A stretch of 64,000 nucleotides of DNA from Pseudomonas sp. GM79 (GCF_000282495.1 NZ_AKJE01000033.1:1-64000); one strand, 5' to 3'. Counted from the stretch's first letter, positions 54,872-63,949 are shown. Numbers and translations: made by a program. Notes: a model not told the origin generated them from the letters alone.

Positions 54872-56236
54872 ATGTCTGCTCAAACACCGGATTCAGCGGC
54901 CCGAAGCTACCTCGGCAGTTTCAGCAAAAGTGCCGAAAGCGAATTCATGCCGGAAACCGCCGGCGCCTCGTTGCAGGATTCGCCGCGCTGGTCGCGGATC
55001 ACCGTGTGGCTGGCGGCGGCGCTGCTGATCACCTCGCTGGTCTGGGCCAAGTTCGCCGTGTTGCAGGAAGTTACCACGGGCGAAGGCAAGGCGATTCCGT
55101 CGAGCAAGATTCAGGTGATCCAGAACCTGGAAGGCGGCATCGTCACGGAAATCTTCGTGCGCGAAGGGCAAATGGTGAACAAGGGCGACACCTTGCTGCG
55201 CCTGGATGACACACGATTTCTGTCGAACAAAGGTGAAAGTGAAGCGGACCGCTATGCGCTGACCGCACAGGTCGAACGGTTATCGGCCGAAGCGGAAGGC
55301 CGGCCGTTCAAGCTGTCTGCGGAAGTCATCGCCAAGGCGCCACAAGTGGCCGAGGACGAACGCTCGCTGTACGAACAACGTCAGCGCCGACTGGCCAGCG
55401 AACAGCGCACGCTGACCGAACAACTTCGGCAGAAAACCCAGGAGCTGGCAGAATTCCGTTCCAAACAGGGGCAGTTCAGTTCCAGCCTGGCGCTGCTGCA
55501 ACAAGAGATGAACATGTCGGCGCCACTGGTGGGCACCGGTGCGGTTTCGCCGGTGGAAATCCTGCGGCTCAAACGCAGCGCGGTGGAAATCCGCGGCTCG
55601 CTGAACGCTACGACCCTGGCGATCCCCCGTGCCGAATCGGCGATCAATGAGATCAAAAGCAAGATCGACGAGTCGGAACAATCCTTCCGTTCGGACGCGG
55701 CAAAAGAGCTGAACGAGAAACGCACCGACCTGTCGAAAATCACCGCCTCAAGCATTGCCATCGACGACCGGGTGACGCGCACCACCGTGGTGTCGCCGGT
55801 GCACGGCATTATCAAAATGCTGAAGGTCAACACCATCGGCGGCGTGGTCCAGCCGGGCAATGACATGGTGGAAATCGTGCCACTGGAAGACAACCTGCTG
55901 ATCGAAGCCAAGGTCCGCCCTCAAGACGTGGCGTTCCTGCACCCGGGCCAGAAAGCCATGGTCAAGTTCAGCGCTTACGACTACACGATTTATGGGGGGC
56001 TGAGTGCGAAGCTGGAGCTGATCGGGGCGGACACCATCACCGATGACAAGGGCAACAGCTTTTATCTGATTCAGGTGCGCACCGATAAGAATCACTTGGG
56101 CGGGGATGTGAAACCGCTGCTGATCATTCCGGGGATGGTGGCGACGGTGGACATTATTACCGGGGAGAAAAGTGTGTTGGATTATCTGCTTAAACCGGTG
56201 TTGAAAGCGCGGACCGAGGCGATGCGCGAGCGGTAG
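54872..56236 (+). CDS. HlyD-family membrane fusion protein (LapC-like)
   Basis: Periplasmic adaptor joining the ABC exporter to the TolC-like duct, 454 residues. An N-terminal anchor (ITVWLAAALLITSLVWAKFA) is followed by a lipoyl/barrel motif (IQNLEGGIVTEIFVREGQMV), a long coiled coil (LSEAEGRPF to EKRTDLSKIT) and the C-terminal barrel (VKFSAYDYTIYGGL). ATG 54872 is preferred to TTG 54866. The preceding repeat overlaps the region where its ribosome site should be. Confidence 0.92.
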   Translation: MSAQTPDSAARSYLGSFSKSAESEFMPETAGASLQDSPRWSRITVWLAAALLITSLVWAKFAVLQEVTTGEGKAIPSSKIQVIQNLEGGIVTEIFVREGQMVNKGDTLLRLDDTRFLSNKGESEADRYALTAQVERLSAEAEGRPFKLSAEVIAKAPQVAEDERSLYEQRQRRLASEQRTLTEQLRQKTQELAEFRSKQGQFSSSLALLQQEMNMSAPLVGTGAVSPVEILRLKRSAVEIRGSLNATTLAIPRAESAINEIKSKIDESEQSFRSDAAKELNEKRTDLSKITASSIAIDDRVTRTTVVSPVHGIIKMLKVNTIGGVVQPGNDMVEIVPLEDNLLIEAKVRPQDVAFLHPGQKAMVKFSAYDYTIYGGLSAKLELIGADTITDDKGNSFYLIQVRTDKNHLGGDVKPLLIIPGMVATVDIITGEKSVLDYLLKPVLKARTEAMRER

Positions 56237-56268
56237 TGATTATCCAGACACTGCAGTGATTGGTCCGG

Positions 56269-56366
56269 CCTCTTCGCGGGCAAGCCCGCTCCCACAGTGT
56301 CCGTGTCGAATACAAATTCTGCGAACACCGCTAAACCTGTGGGAGCGGGCTTGCCCGCGAAGAGGC
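56269..56366. repeat. Inverted REP pair (GGGCAAGCCCGCTCCCAC type)
   Basis: TCTTCGCGGGCAAGCCCGCT and its complement between the convergent HlyD-like and DTW genes. Confidence 0.9.
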
Positions 56367-56381
56367 CCTCACGAACAACAA

Positions 56382-56978
56382 CTATTTCGGCCCATGATTA
56401 CGCTGAAAAACCTCCTCCCCCATCGCCGCAATCTGCCCCTCGATCAACGCTTCGAACGGTTTCAATAACGGCTCGAAAGTGGTCGGCGCTTCAAGCGTCT
56501 GCAACGCCTGCACAATCGCCTCCACCGTCGACAACGCCCCAGACCCCGGCGCTTTGCGCAAGCGATAACGCGACACCCCGCCCTCGGCCAATGTCACCCT
56601 GGGCAACGCCGCCAACAACGGATTGAGGTGCAGCATTTTGCGCGCCTTGCGCCAGGTGCCATCCGGGACCACCAGCAATAGCGGCTCATCATTAGCGGTG
56701 TAGGTCTGCAACGGTTGTGCATCCTCGGCGGGAAACAACAGTCGCGCCTGATAGCCCGGCTGATTCAACAGCGCCGGCAAATCCTCAAACACCTCGCCAA
56801 CGATCAACTCGGCATTCTTCAACCCCAATGCCGCCAATCGCGCGGTGTTCAGCGCATGGTTCACTTCGCTCGGATGCTGAAGCAGCAACACCCGGGTGCG
56901 GCTGTCGAGGCTCGGGATCAGCGGGCACAGGCAATGGGTTTGTGGACGCAGGCAGCGCGGGCACTGGATTCTGGACAT
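56382..56978 (-). CDS. DTW-domain tRNA-uridine aminocarboxypropyltransferase
   Basis: Enzyme of 198 residues that should add the 3-amino-3-carboxypropyl group of SAM to a tRNA uridine (acp3U), as known for DTW proteins. Cys motif RIQCPRCLRPQTHCLCP at the start binds zinc. The DTW core is DGTWRKARKMLH (about residue 110), with HPSEVNHALNTARL as SAM-pocket run. It lies 4 bases after the gbuR-like gene on the same strand, but no functional link is obvious. Confidence 0.9.
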   Translation of the reverse strand: MSRIQCPRCLRPQTHCLCPLIPSLDSRTRVLLLQHPSEVNHALNTARLAALGLKNAELIVGEVFEDLPALLNQPGYQARLLFPAEDAQPLQTYTANDEPLLLVVPDGTWRKARKMLHLNPLLAALPRVTLAEGGVSRYRLRKAPGSGALSTVEAIVQALQTLEAPTTFEPLLKPFEALIEGQIAAMGEEVFQRNHGPK

Positions 56979-56982
56979 TGTC

Positions 56983-57876
56983 TTAAGCCTGATTGAGCTG
57001 CGCTTTGAGCAGGTCGCGGAAGGTCTGGATCAGCGGTTCGCGGCTGCGGCCACGGCGCACGATCATCGAGAACGGCGCCTGATAACCGAACGTCGCCGGC
57101 AGCAGCACGCGTAAATCACCTTTGTCAGCCCAAGCCTGGGCGTAGTGCTCCGGCAAGTAACCGATGTAGGCGCCGGACAGCACCAGAATCAGCTGGGCTT
57201 CCATACTTTCCACGGTCGCCGCGCTGTGTTTGAAACCGTGGCGTGCCAGTTCGGCCTGGCTCCAATAGCCGCGACCGACCATGCGCTGTTGGGTGATGAC
57301 TTGCTCGGGGATGCGCCGCTCGGTGAACAGCGGATGCCGGCTGCTGCAATACAGCCAGTGTTGCTCGCGGTACAGCGGCATGTAGACCAGACCGCTCATG
57401 CGCGTGGAAAAGGCACCGATGGCCAGGTCGAGGCGGTTGTCCTGCACGCCGAGTTGCAGCTCGTAAGGGCTCATGACCGACAGATGCAAATGCACCGCCG
57501 GGTGCTCCTGACTGTAGGCGCCGATGGCTTCGGCAAAGGGCAAGGCCTTGTCGCTGACGGTGGAGTCGATCACACCCAGGTTCAAGGTTCCGCGCAGCTC
57601 GCCTTTGAGGGCGGCGGCGTATTGTTCGAAACCTTCGAGTTCGGCCAATAGCCGCAGGGTTTCCTGATGGAACAGCTCACCCTTGCTGGTCAGGCTGAAA
57701 CCACCGCGACCGCGATGGCAAAGCACCAGGCCCAAGGCCGCTTCGAGCTGGCTCATGTAAGTGCTGATCGCCGAGGTCGAAAGGTTGAGCTCTTGCTGGG
57801 CGTTGGCGAACCCCTGATGGCGGACCACGCTGACGAAGATGCGCAATAGTTTCAGGTCGGGTAAAGCGTTGGCCAT
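56983..57876 (-). CDS. gbuR: LysR-family regulator, GbuR-like
   Basis: Regulator of 297 residues: helix-turn-helix (GFANAQQELNLSTSAISTYM) and effector-binding domain. ATG 57876 has GGAG upstream; a longer frame to 58020 reads through a REP pair and is spurious. It is divergent from a gbuA-type gene, as in P. aeruginosa where GbuR activates gbuA in response to 4-guanidinobutyrate. The name is given by this synteny. Confidence 0.88.
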   Translation of the reverse strand: MANALPDLKLLRIFVSVVRHQGFANAQQELNLSTSAISTYMSQLEAALGLVLCHRGRGGFSLTSKGELFHQETLRLLAELEGFEQYAAALKGELRGTLNLGVIDSTVSDKALPFAEAIGAYSQEHPAVHLHLSVMSPYELQLGVQDNRLDLAIGAFSTRMSGLVYMPLYREQHWLYCSSRHPLFTERRIPEQVITQQRMVGRGYWSQAELARHGFKHSAATVESMEAQLILVLSGAYIGYLPEHYAQAWADKGDLRVLLPATFGYQAPFSMIVRRGRSREPLIQTFRDLLKAQLNQA

Positions 57877-57929
57877 GGGGGGCTCCGGTTGCAAGGATAC
57901 GCACGGTGCTTCTGTTGAAACACAACCCA

Positions 57930-58019
57930 TGTGGGAGCGGGCTTGCTCGCGAAAGCGGTATGTCAGGCAACATTGATTTCGACTGACACGACGCCTTCGC
58001 GAGCAAGCCCGCTCCCACA
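57930..58019. repeat. Inverted REP pair
   Basis: Opposed GGGAGCGGGCTTGCTCGCGA copies flanked by ACCCA/TGGGT arms, lying 53 bases before the gbuR start. Confidence 0.9.
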
Positions 58020-58097
58020 TGGGTTGCGGTGTTCAGCCTATGAATGACAGGCATCAGCGATTCTGTGCATGGCGGAAGTCTATCGCCGTCGCCGCCA

Positions 58098-58121
58098 TTA
58101 GTTTAGAAAAATCTGAACTAA
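58098..58121. promoter_or_regulatory. Candidate GbuR operator
   Basis: TTAGTT at 58098-58103 and AACTAA at 58116-58121 flank inner AGA/TCT, forming a nearly perfect 24-bp dyad in the gbuR-gbuA divergent region, 122 bases before the gbuA start. Size and position fit a LysR box. Confidence 0.6.
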
Positions 58122-58242
58122 GTATTTGTCCGTAGCGATTCTTCCCGGTCACTACCTTTCGCAGAATCGGCCCACAGCGGTGCCCGTCTCTCCCCGAGCG
58201 TGCAACCGACATAAATAAAACAACGACGATGAGGCCTTACCC

Positions 58243-59193
58243 GTGGACAAGATTCTTCACCAACCACTGGGCGGCAACGAAATGCCGCGCTTCGGCGGCA
58301 TCGCCACCATGCTGCGACTTCCCCATTTGCCATCTGCCGCCGGCCTGGACGCTGCCTTTATCGGCATCCCGCTGGACATCGGCACGTCCCTGCGCCCCGG
58401 CACCCGTTTCGGGCCGCGTGAAATCCGCGCTGAATCGGTGATGATCCGCCCGTACAACATGGCCACCGGCGCCGCGCCGTTCGATTCGCTGTCGGTTGCC
58501 GACATCGGTGACGTGGCGATCAACACGTTCAACCTGCTGGACGCCGTGCGGATCATCGAAGAGGCCTACGACAATATCCTCGAACACGATGTGATCCCCA
58601 TGACCCTCGGCGGCGACCACACCATCACCCTGCCGATCCTGCGTGCCATCCATAAAAAGCACGGCAAGGTCGGCCTGGTGCACATCGACGCGCACGCCGA
58701 CGTGAACGATCACATGTTCGGTGAGAAGATCGCCCACGGTACGACCTTCCGTCGCGCTGTAGAAGAAGGCCTTCTGGATTGCGACCGCGTGGTGCAAATT
58801 GGCTTGCGCGCTCAGGGTTACACCGCTGATGACTTCAACTGGAGCCGCAATCAAGGCTTCCGTGTGGTTCAGGCTGAAGAATGCTGGCACAAATCCCTGG
58901 CGCCGCTGATGGCCGAAGTTCGCGAGAAAGTCGGCGACGGTCCGGTGTACCTGAGTTTCGATATCGACGGCATCGACCCGGCTTGGGCACCAGGCACTGG
59001 CACCCCGGAAATCGGCGGTCTGACGACCATTCAGGCGATCGAAATCGTGCGCGGCTGCCAAGGCCTCGATCTGGTCGGCTGCGATCTGGTGGAAGTCTCG
59101 CCAGCGTACGACACCACCGGCAACACCTCGCTGTTGGGCGCCAACCTGCTGTACGAAATGCTCTGCGTACTGCCGGGCGTGGTCCATCGCTGA
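58243..59193 (+). CDS. gbuA: Guanidinobutyrase (ureohydrolase family)
   Basis: Mn-dependent ureohydrolase of 316 residues; hydrolyses 4-guanidinobutyrate to GABA and urea in the arginine dehydrogenase route. Metal ligands are in TLGGDHTITL (about 125), HIDAHADVND (about 148) and LSFDIDGIDP (about 242). The GTG start follows GAGG by 9 bases. Divergence from gbuR and following transporters support guanidinobutyrase over agmatinase; the sequence alone cannot distinguish them fully. Confidence 0.9.
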   Translation: MDKILHQPLGGNEMPRFGGIATMLRLPHLPSAAGLDAAFIGIPLDIGTSLRPGTRFGPREIRAESVMIRPYNMATGAAPFDSLSVADIGDVAINTFNLLDAVRIIEEAYDNILEHDVIPMTLGGDHTITLPILRAIHKKHGKVGLVHIDAHADVNDHMFGEKIAHGTTFRRAVEEGLLDCDRVVQIGLRAQGYTADDFNWSRNQGFRVVQAEECWHKSLAPLMAEVREKVGDGPVYLSFDIDGIDPAWAPGTGTPEIGGLTTIQAIEIVRGCQGLDLVGCDLVEVSPAYDTTGNTSLLGANLLYEMLCVLPGVVHR

Positions 59194-59202
59194 GGATCGG
59201 TC

Positions 59203-59625
59203 ATGAGCGAACGTGATCAGGTTCTCAACGCCGCCGCTGAGCTGGTATCGGCCTTTGCCCGTAACGATCGCGAAGCTTACTTCGGCGCATTCAGCGTTGA
59301 TGCCAGCTTCGTGTTCTACACCCTCGAGCAGCCCCTGCTGTCGCGCGATGCCTATCAGGCGTTGTGGGACACCTGGCGCGCCGAGGACGGCTTCGAGGTG
59401 CTGTCGTGCACCTCGAACAACGCCTTCGTCAGCCTGCAAGGTGACGTGGCGATTTTCATCCATGACGTGGCCACCGAGCTGCGCATGCAAGGGGAGCAAC
59501 ACTTCAGCCAGGAGCGCGAGACGATTGTTTTCAAAAAACAGACGTCTGGCCAAGAACAACAAGGCCTATGGCTGGCCTGCCACGAACATTTGTCCGCAAT
59601 GCCGGAAGGGCTGCCACCCCCTTAG
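59203..59625 (+). CDS. NTF2-like protein in the gbu operon
   Basis: Small soluble protein, 140 residues, SnoaL/NTF2-like pattern: helical N-terminus (AAELVSAFARNDREAYFGAF), then F-S-V-D-A-S-F-V-F-Y and a C-terminal beta sheet. GAGGA lies in the end of gbuA, 6 bases before the ATG, so it is translated with gbuA. P. aeruginosa has a similar gene next to gbuA (recalled, PA1420). Function is not known. Confidence 0.82.
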   Translation: MSERDQVLNAAAELVSAFARNDREAYFGAFSVDASFVFYTLEQPLLSRDAYQALWDTWRAEDGFEVLSCTSNNAFVSLQGDVAIFIHDVATELRMQGEQHFSQERETIVFKKQTSGQEQQGLWLACHEHLSAMPEGLPPP

Positions 59626-59676
59626 CCAAAGTGACGCTCACGCACGATGAGCGCGCCTTTATGATCGGAGCAGATC

Positions 59677-61188
59677 ATGAATAACAACAACAAAGACCAA
59701 AGCCTTACGCAAATCGAAACCCACGGGGTCGAACAGATCCCGGACAACGAACGCACCGCCGGCCCGACGGACTTGTTCCGGATGATCTTCGGCGGTTCCA
59801 ACACCTTTGCCACCGCCGTGCTCGGCAGTTTCCCGGTACTGTTCGGCCTGTCTTTCCAGGCGGGCGTCTGGGCGATTGTGCTGGGCGTGTTGCTGGGTTC
59901 GCTGATCCTTGCGCCGATGGGCCTGTTCGGCCCGATCAATGGCACCAACAACGCCGTGTCGTCCGGTGCGCATTTCGGTGTGCACGGGCGGATCGTCGGT
60001 TCGTTCCTGTCGCTGCTGACCGCCATCGCCTTCTTCTCGCTCTCGGTGTGGAGCTCGGGCGATGCGTTAATCGGTGGCGCGAAACGCCTGATCGGCCTGC
60101 CAGAAACCGACCTGACCCTGGGCCTGGCCTACGGTCTGTTCGCGATCCTGGTGCTGACGGTGTGCATCTACGGTTTCCGCTTCCTGTTGTGGGTCAACAA
60201 GATCGCGGTATGGAGCGCCAGCCTGTTGTTCCTGCTGGGCATCTTCGCCTTCGCCGGTCCTTTCGATGTGAACTACGCCGGCAGCGTCAGCCTCGGTCAA
60301 CCGGGTTTCTGGGCGGCCTTCATCGGCGCTGCGCTGGTAGCGATGAGCAACCCGATTTCCTTCGGGGCGTTCCTCGGCGACTGGTCGCGCTACATCCCGC
60401 GTGACACCTCCAAGCGCCGGATCATGGCCGCCGTGTTGATCTCGCAGATCGCCACCTTCATCCCGTTCCTGTTTGGCCTCGCCACCGCCACCATCGTAGC
60501 GATCAAGGCACCGGACTACATCGCGGCCAACAACTACGTCGGCGGTCTGCTGGCGGTGTCGCCGAGCTGGTTCTTCCTGCCGGTGTGCCTGATTGCGGTG
60601 ATCGGCGGCATGTCCACCGGCACCACTTCGCTGTATGGCACCGGGCTGGACATGTCCAGCGTGTTCCCGAGGGTGCTGTCGCGGGTCAAGGCAACGTTGC
60701 TGATCGGCGTGATGTCGATTGCCTTCATCTTCATCGGGCGCTTTGCGGCGAACCTGGTGCAGAGCGTGTCGACCTTCGCCGTGCTGATCATCACCTGCAC
60801 CACCCCGTGGATGGTGATCATGATCATCGGCCTGCTGGTGCGTCGCGGCTTCTACTGCCCGGATGACCTGCAAGTGTTCACCCGTGGCGAAAAAGGTGGC
60901 CGTTACTGGTTCACCCACGGCTGGAACTGGCGCGGCCTGGGGGCCTGGATCCCAAGTGCATTGGTGGGTTTGTGCTTCGTGAACCTGCCGGGGCAGTTTG
61001 TCGGGCCGCTGGGCAACCTCGCCGGTGGGATCGACATCAGCTTGCCGGTGACCCTCGGTCTGGCCTCGCTGGTGTACCTGACACTGCTGAGCCTGTTCCC
61101 GGAACCGGCTGCGGTGTTCGGCCCCAACGATGCACGCAGCAAGGGCACGGATTCGCTCGGTAAACCGGCGATACGACAAGCCGCCTGA
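59677..61188 (+). CDS. NCS1-family permease, probably for guanidino compounds
   Basis: Cytosine/purine-type symporter, 503 residues, 12 membrane segments and no signal peptide. The N-terminal motif NERTAGPTDLFRMIFGGSNT and FGAFLGDWSRYIPRDTS are typical of NCS1. It is 51 bases after the NTF2-like gene. In the gbu context its substrate may be 4-guanidinobutyrate or a relative, though purines cannot be excluded. Confidence 0.88.
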   Translation: MNNNNKDQSLTQIETHGVEQIPDNERTAGPTDLFRMIFGGSNTFATAVLGSFPVLFGLSFQAGVWAIVLGVLLGSLILAPMGLFGPINGTNNAVSSGAHFGVHGRIVGSFLSLLTAIAFFSLSVWSSGDALIGGAKRLIGLPETDLTLGLAYGLFAILVLTVCIYGFRFLLWVNKIAVWSASLLFLLGIFAFAGPFDVNYAGSVSLGQPGFWAAFIGAALVAMSNPISFGAFLGDWSRYIPRDTSKRRIMAAVLISQIATFIPFLFGLATATIVAIKAPDYIAANNYVGGLLAVSPSWFFLPVCLIAVIGGMSTGTTSLYGTGLDMSSVFPRVLSRVKATLLIGVMSIAFIFIGRFAANLVQSVSTFAVLIITCTTPWMVIMIIGLLVRRGFYCPDDLQVFTRGEKGGRYWFTHGWNWRGLGAWIPSALVGLCFVNLPGQFVGPLGNLAGGIDISLPVTLGLASLVYLTLLSLFPEPAAVFGPNDARSKGTDSLGKPAIRQAA

Positions 61189-61220
61189 TTCAACACATTA
61201 CCTGTGGTCAACGCATTACC

Positions 61221-61310
61221 TGTGGGAGCGTGGCTTGCCCGCGAAGAACGATGACGCGGTCTGCCTGATGGACCGCGGCGCAGCCATCGCGGGCAAGCCA
61301 CGCTCCCACA
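61221..61310. repeat. Inverted REP variant (GGGAGCGTGGCTTGCCCGCG)
   Basis: Opposed arms TGTGGGAGCGTGGCTTGCCC and complement between the two permease genes; this lies within the likely operon. Confidence 0.88.
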
Positions 61311-61363
61311 GAAAAGACTGATTTTCGCCTCACCATAAAAAAGACAATCGGAGACACGCCATC

Positions 61364-62743
61364 ATGGCTTTGGATTTATTCGTCGTACTCATCTACGCCG
61401 CCGCGATGCTGATACTCGGCTACTACGGCATGCGCAAGGCCAAGACCAACGAAGACTTTTTGGTCGCCGGTCGTAACCTCGGCCCGAGCCTGTACATGGG
61501 CACCATGGCCGCTACCGTTCTGGGCGGCGCATCTACCGTCGGCACCGTGCGCCTGGGCTACGTCCATGGCATCTCCGGTTTCTGGCTCTGCGCGGCCCTC
61601 GGTTGCGGGATCGTGGCGCTGAACCTGTTCCTCGCCAAACCGCTGCTGAAACTGAAAATCTACACCGTTACCCAGGTGCTGGAAAAACGCTACAACCCGA
61701 TGGCCCGCTCCGCGAGCGCGGTAATCATGCTGGCGTATGCGCTGATGATCGGCGTGGTCTCGATCCTGGCCATTGGCACCGTACTGCAAGTGCTGTTCGA
61801 CCTGCCGTTCTGGCTGTCGGTATTGGTCGGCGGTGGCGTGGTGGTGATCTATTCGGCGATCGGCGGCATGTGGTCCCTGACCCTGACCGACATCGTCCAG
61901 TTCGTCATCAAGACCGTGGGCCTGATGTTCATCCTGTTGCCAATCTGCCTGTACCGCGTCGGTGGTTGGGATGAGTTGGTGTTGAAACTGCCGGCAACCG
62001 CCTTCAGCTTCACCACGATTGGCTGGGACACCATCATCACCTACTTCATGATCTACTTCTTCGGGATCCTGATCGGCCAAGACATCTGGCAGCGTGTGTT
62101 CACCGTCAAGAGCGCCAAAGTGGCTCAGGTCGCCGGTACATTCGCAGGCTTCTACTGCATCCTTTACGGACTGGCCTGCGCCCTGATCGGCATGGCCGCT
62201 CATGTGCTGATCCCGGATCTGGACAACGTCAACAACGCCTTCGCCGCCATCGTCAAACTGTCCCTGCCGGATGGTATCCGTGGCCTGGTGATTGCGGCTG
62301 CCCTGGCGGCCATGATGTCCACCGCCAGTGCCGGCTTGCTCGCGGCCTCCACCACCCTGACCGAAGACCTGCTGCCGAAACTGCGCGGCGGTAAACAGTC
62401 GAGCCTGGCGGTCAACCGCCTGTTCACCCTGCTGACTGGCATCGCCGTGCTGGGTATCGCGCTGGTGGTAAACGACGTGATCAGTGCCTTGACCCTGGCC
62501 TACAACCTGTTGGTGGGCGGCATGCTGATCCCGCTGATCGGTGCAATCTTCTGGAAACGCGCAACCACCGCAGGCGCTATCGCCAGCATGGGCATGGGCT
62601 TTGCCACCGCGCTGCTGTTCATGTTCAAGGACGGTATGGACGCCAACACTCCGATCTACTACAGCCTCGGCGTGGGTCTGGTGAGTTTCGTAGTGGTCAG
62701 CTTGCTGTCCCGTCGCCCGGCAGTGGTGGCCAGCGCCGCCTAA
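61364..62743 (+). CDS. Sodium:solute symporter (SSS family)
   Basis: Na+-coupled importer, 459 residues, about 13 membrane segments. The SSS core NEDFLVAGRNLGPSLYMGTM (about residue 28) and YSAIGGMWSLTLTDIVQF (about 163) are clear. GGAG precedes the ATG and a terminator follows, so it ends the gbu unit. Substrate unknown, probably a guanidino acid or amino acid used together with gbuA. Confidence 0.92.
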   Translation: MALDLFVVLIYAAAMLILGYYGMRKAKTNEDFLVAGRNLGPSLYMGTMAATVLGGASTVGTVRLGYVHGISGFWLCAALGCGIVALNLFLAKPLLKLKIYTVTQVLEKRYNPMARSASAVIMLAYALMIGVVSILAIGTVLQVLFDLPFWLSVLVGGGVVVIYSAIGGMWSLTLTDIVQFVIKTVGLMFILLPICLYRVGGWDELVLKLPATAFSFTTIGWDTIITYFMIYFFGILIGQDIWQRVFTVKSAKVAQVAGTFAGFYCILYGLACALIGMAAHVLIPDLDNVNNAFAAIVKLSLPDGIRGLVIAAALAAMMSTASAGLLAASTTLTEDLLPKLRGGKQSSLAVNRLFTLLTGIAVLGIALVVNDVISALTLAYNLLVGGMLIPLIGAIFWKRATTAGAIASMGMGFATALLFMFKDGMDANTPIYYSLGVGLVSFVVVSLLSRRPAVVASAA

Positions 62744-62774
62744 GCTTTCCATAACGACTAGATGCTTTCTTCGA

Positions 62775-62809
62775 CGGGTGTGGCGTCGGTTGCCACACCC
62801 GTTTTTTTT
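62775..62809 (+). terminator. Terminator of the gbu operon
   Basis: Stem CGGGTGTGGC/GCCACACCCG, 7-base loop and eight Ts, 31 bases after the symporter stop. Confidence 0.95.
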
Positions 62810-62828
62810 CGCCTGAAGGAATCTGCTT

Positions 62829-63554
62829 ATGAAGATCGTCAGCCGCGATCAGTGGTTCGAGGTCAAACAGCTCAGCGACGGCATCCGTCTGATTCACGAG
62901 CCTTACATTAGGCCCTTTTACCGCTGCAACCTCTGGCACATTCAGGGGCGTGACAAGGATTTGCTGCTGGACAGCGGTTCCGGCCTGGTCAGCCTGCGCG
63001 AGCAATTGCCGTGGATCACCGAACGACCACTGGTGGCGGTGGCCAGCCATTGCCATTTCGACCACATCGCCGGGCATCACGAATTCCCCGAACGGCTGGT
63101 GCACCCGGCCGAAGCACAGATTCTCGCCGAGCCCGACGGCGAAAACACCCTGAGCAAGGCTTTCGTCGGTGACGACATGTTCGAGGCTCACCCCGACTGC
63201 CCGTTGTGCTACGCCGAATACCGGGTCAAAGCCGCACCGGCCACGGGTTTGATTGAAGAAGGCGACGTGCTTGATCTCGGTGATCGGGTCCTGCAAGTGC
63301 TGCACACGCCGGGTCATTCACCGGGCGGCATCAGCCTGTATGAGGCGGCGACCGAAACCCTGTTCAGCGGCGACATCATTTATGACGGGCCGCTGATCGA
63401 AGACGCCTATCACTCCAACCTCGACGACTACGCCTGCAGCCTGCAACGCTTGCGCGCGCTGCCGATCCGCACGGTGCATGGCGGGCATTTCGGGAGTTTT
63501 TCCGGGGAGTATTTGCGCACGATGATAGACGAGTGGCAGCGCCGACACGCCTGA
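62829..63554 (+). CDS. MBL-fold metal-dependent hydrolase
   Basis: Metallo-beta-lactamase fold hydrolase of 241 residues. Zinc ligands HCHFDH (about residue 74), HTPGHSPGG (about 160), Asp in FSGDIIYDGP and His in VHGGHFGSF. AAGGA precedes the ATG. The fold includes glyoxalase II, lactonases and other esterases; the small size and lack of extra domains do not fix the substrate. It starts just after the gbu terminator and precedes the ACP-like gene. Confidence 0.9.
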   Translation: MKIVSRDQWFEVKQLSDGIRLIHEPYIRPFYRCNLWHIQGRDKDLLLDSGSGLVSLREQLPWITERPLVAVASHCHFDHIAGHHEFPERLVHPAEAQILAEPDGENTLSKAFVGDDMFEAHPDCPLCYAEYRVKAAPATGLIEEGDVLDLGDRVLQVLHTPGHSPGGISLYEAATETLFSGDIIYDGPLIEDAYHSNLDDYACSLQRLRALPIRTVHGGHFGSFSGEYLRTMIDEWQRRHA

Positions 63555-63609
63555 AGCCTGCTGTACTCAGCACCAGGGACAACAACAATAACGCCCTCGA
63601 AGAACAATC

Positions 63610-63861
63610 ATGACAAAAGACGCCGTTCGTACAGCCGTGCACAGCTTCATCAGCCGCCTGCTGGAGGGCCGGGATGACTTCGACGACAACACCCGTCTGG
63701 TGCAGTTGGGATTGGATGAAGAAGATATTGAGGAACTGATTTTCCATCTGGAAGATCAGCTGGGTTTGACGGCGTTTACCGCCGAAGAAGACCGGATGCT
63801 CAAGACTGCGACGACCGTCGACGACTTGAGCCGGTTTTTGATTGAGATCAGGCGGTATTGA
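63610..63861 (+). CDS. Acyl-carrier-like protein without the pantetheine serine
   Basis: Acidic helical protein of 83 residues with an acyl-carrier-protein outline. Where ACPs have D-S-L in L-G-x-D-S-L, this has LGLDEEDIEEL, so Glu37 replaces the Ser that carries phosphopantetheine. Helices 2 and 3 are otherwise conserved (EELIFHLEDQLGL). It is 56 bases after the MBL gene. It may be a regulatory or structural ACP fold; I cannot assign a function. Confidence 0.72.
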   Translation: MTKDAVRTAVHSFISRLLEGRDDFDDNTRLVQLGLDEEDIEELIFHLEDQLGLTAFTAEEDRMLKTATTVDDLSRFLIEIRRY

Positions 63862-63900
63862 GACGGGTAGTCAGATACCACCGATATGACGAATGAACCT

Positions 63901-63949
63901 CTGTGGCGAGGGAGCTTGCTCCCGCTCGATTGCACAGCAATCGCAAGCT
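63901..63949. repeat. REP element of the GTGGCGAGGGAGCTTGCTCC type
   Basis: Same core as the pair at 54695-54827; the opposite arm is not in the window, so this may be half of a pair cut by the edge. Confidence 0.7.

Noticed and set aside
57877..58020. N-terminal extension of the GbuR-like protein
   Set aside because: The added codons read through a REP pair, and the internal ATG at 57876 has a ribosome site and standard LysR N-terminus.
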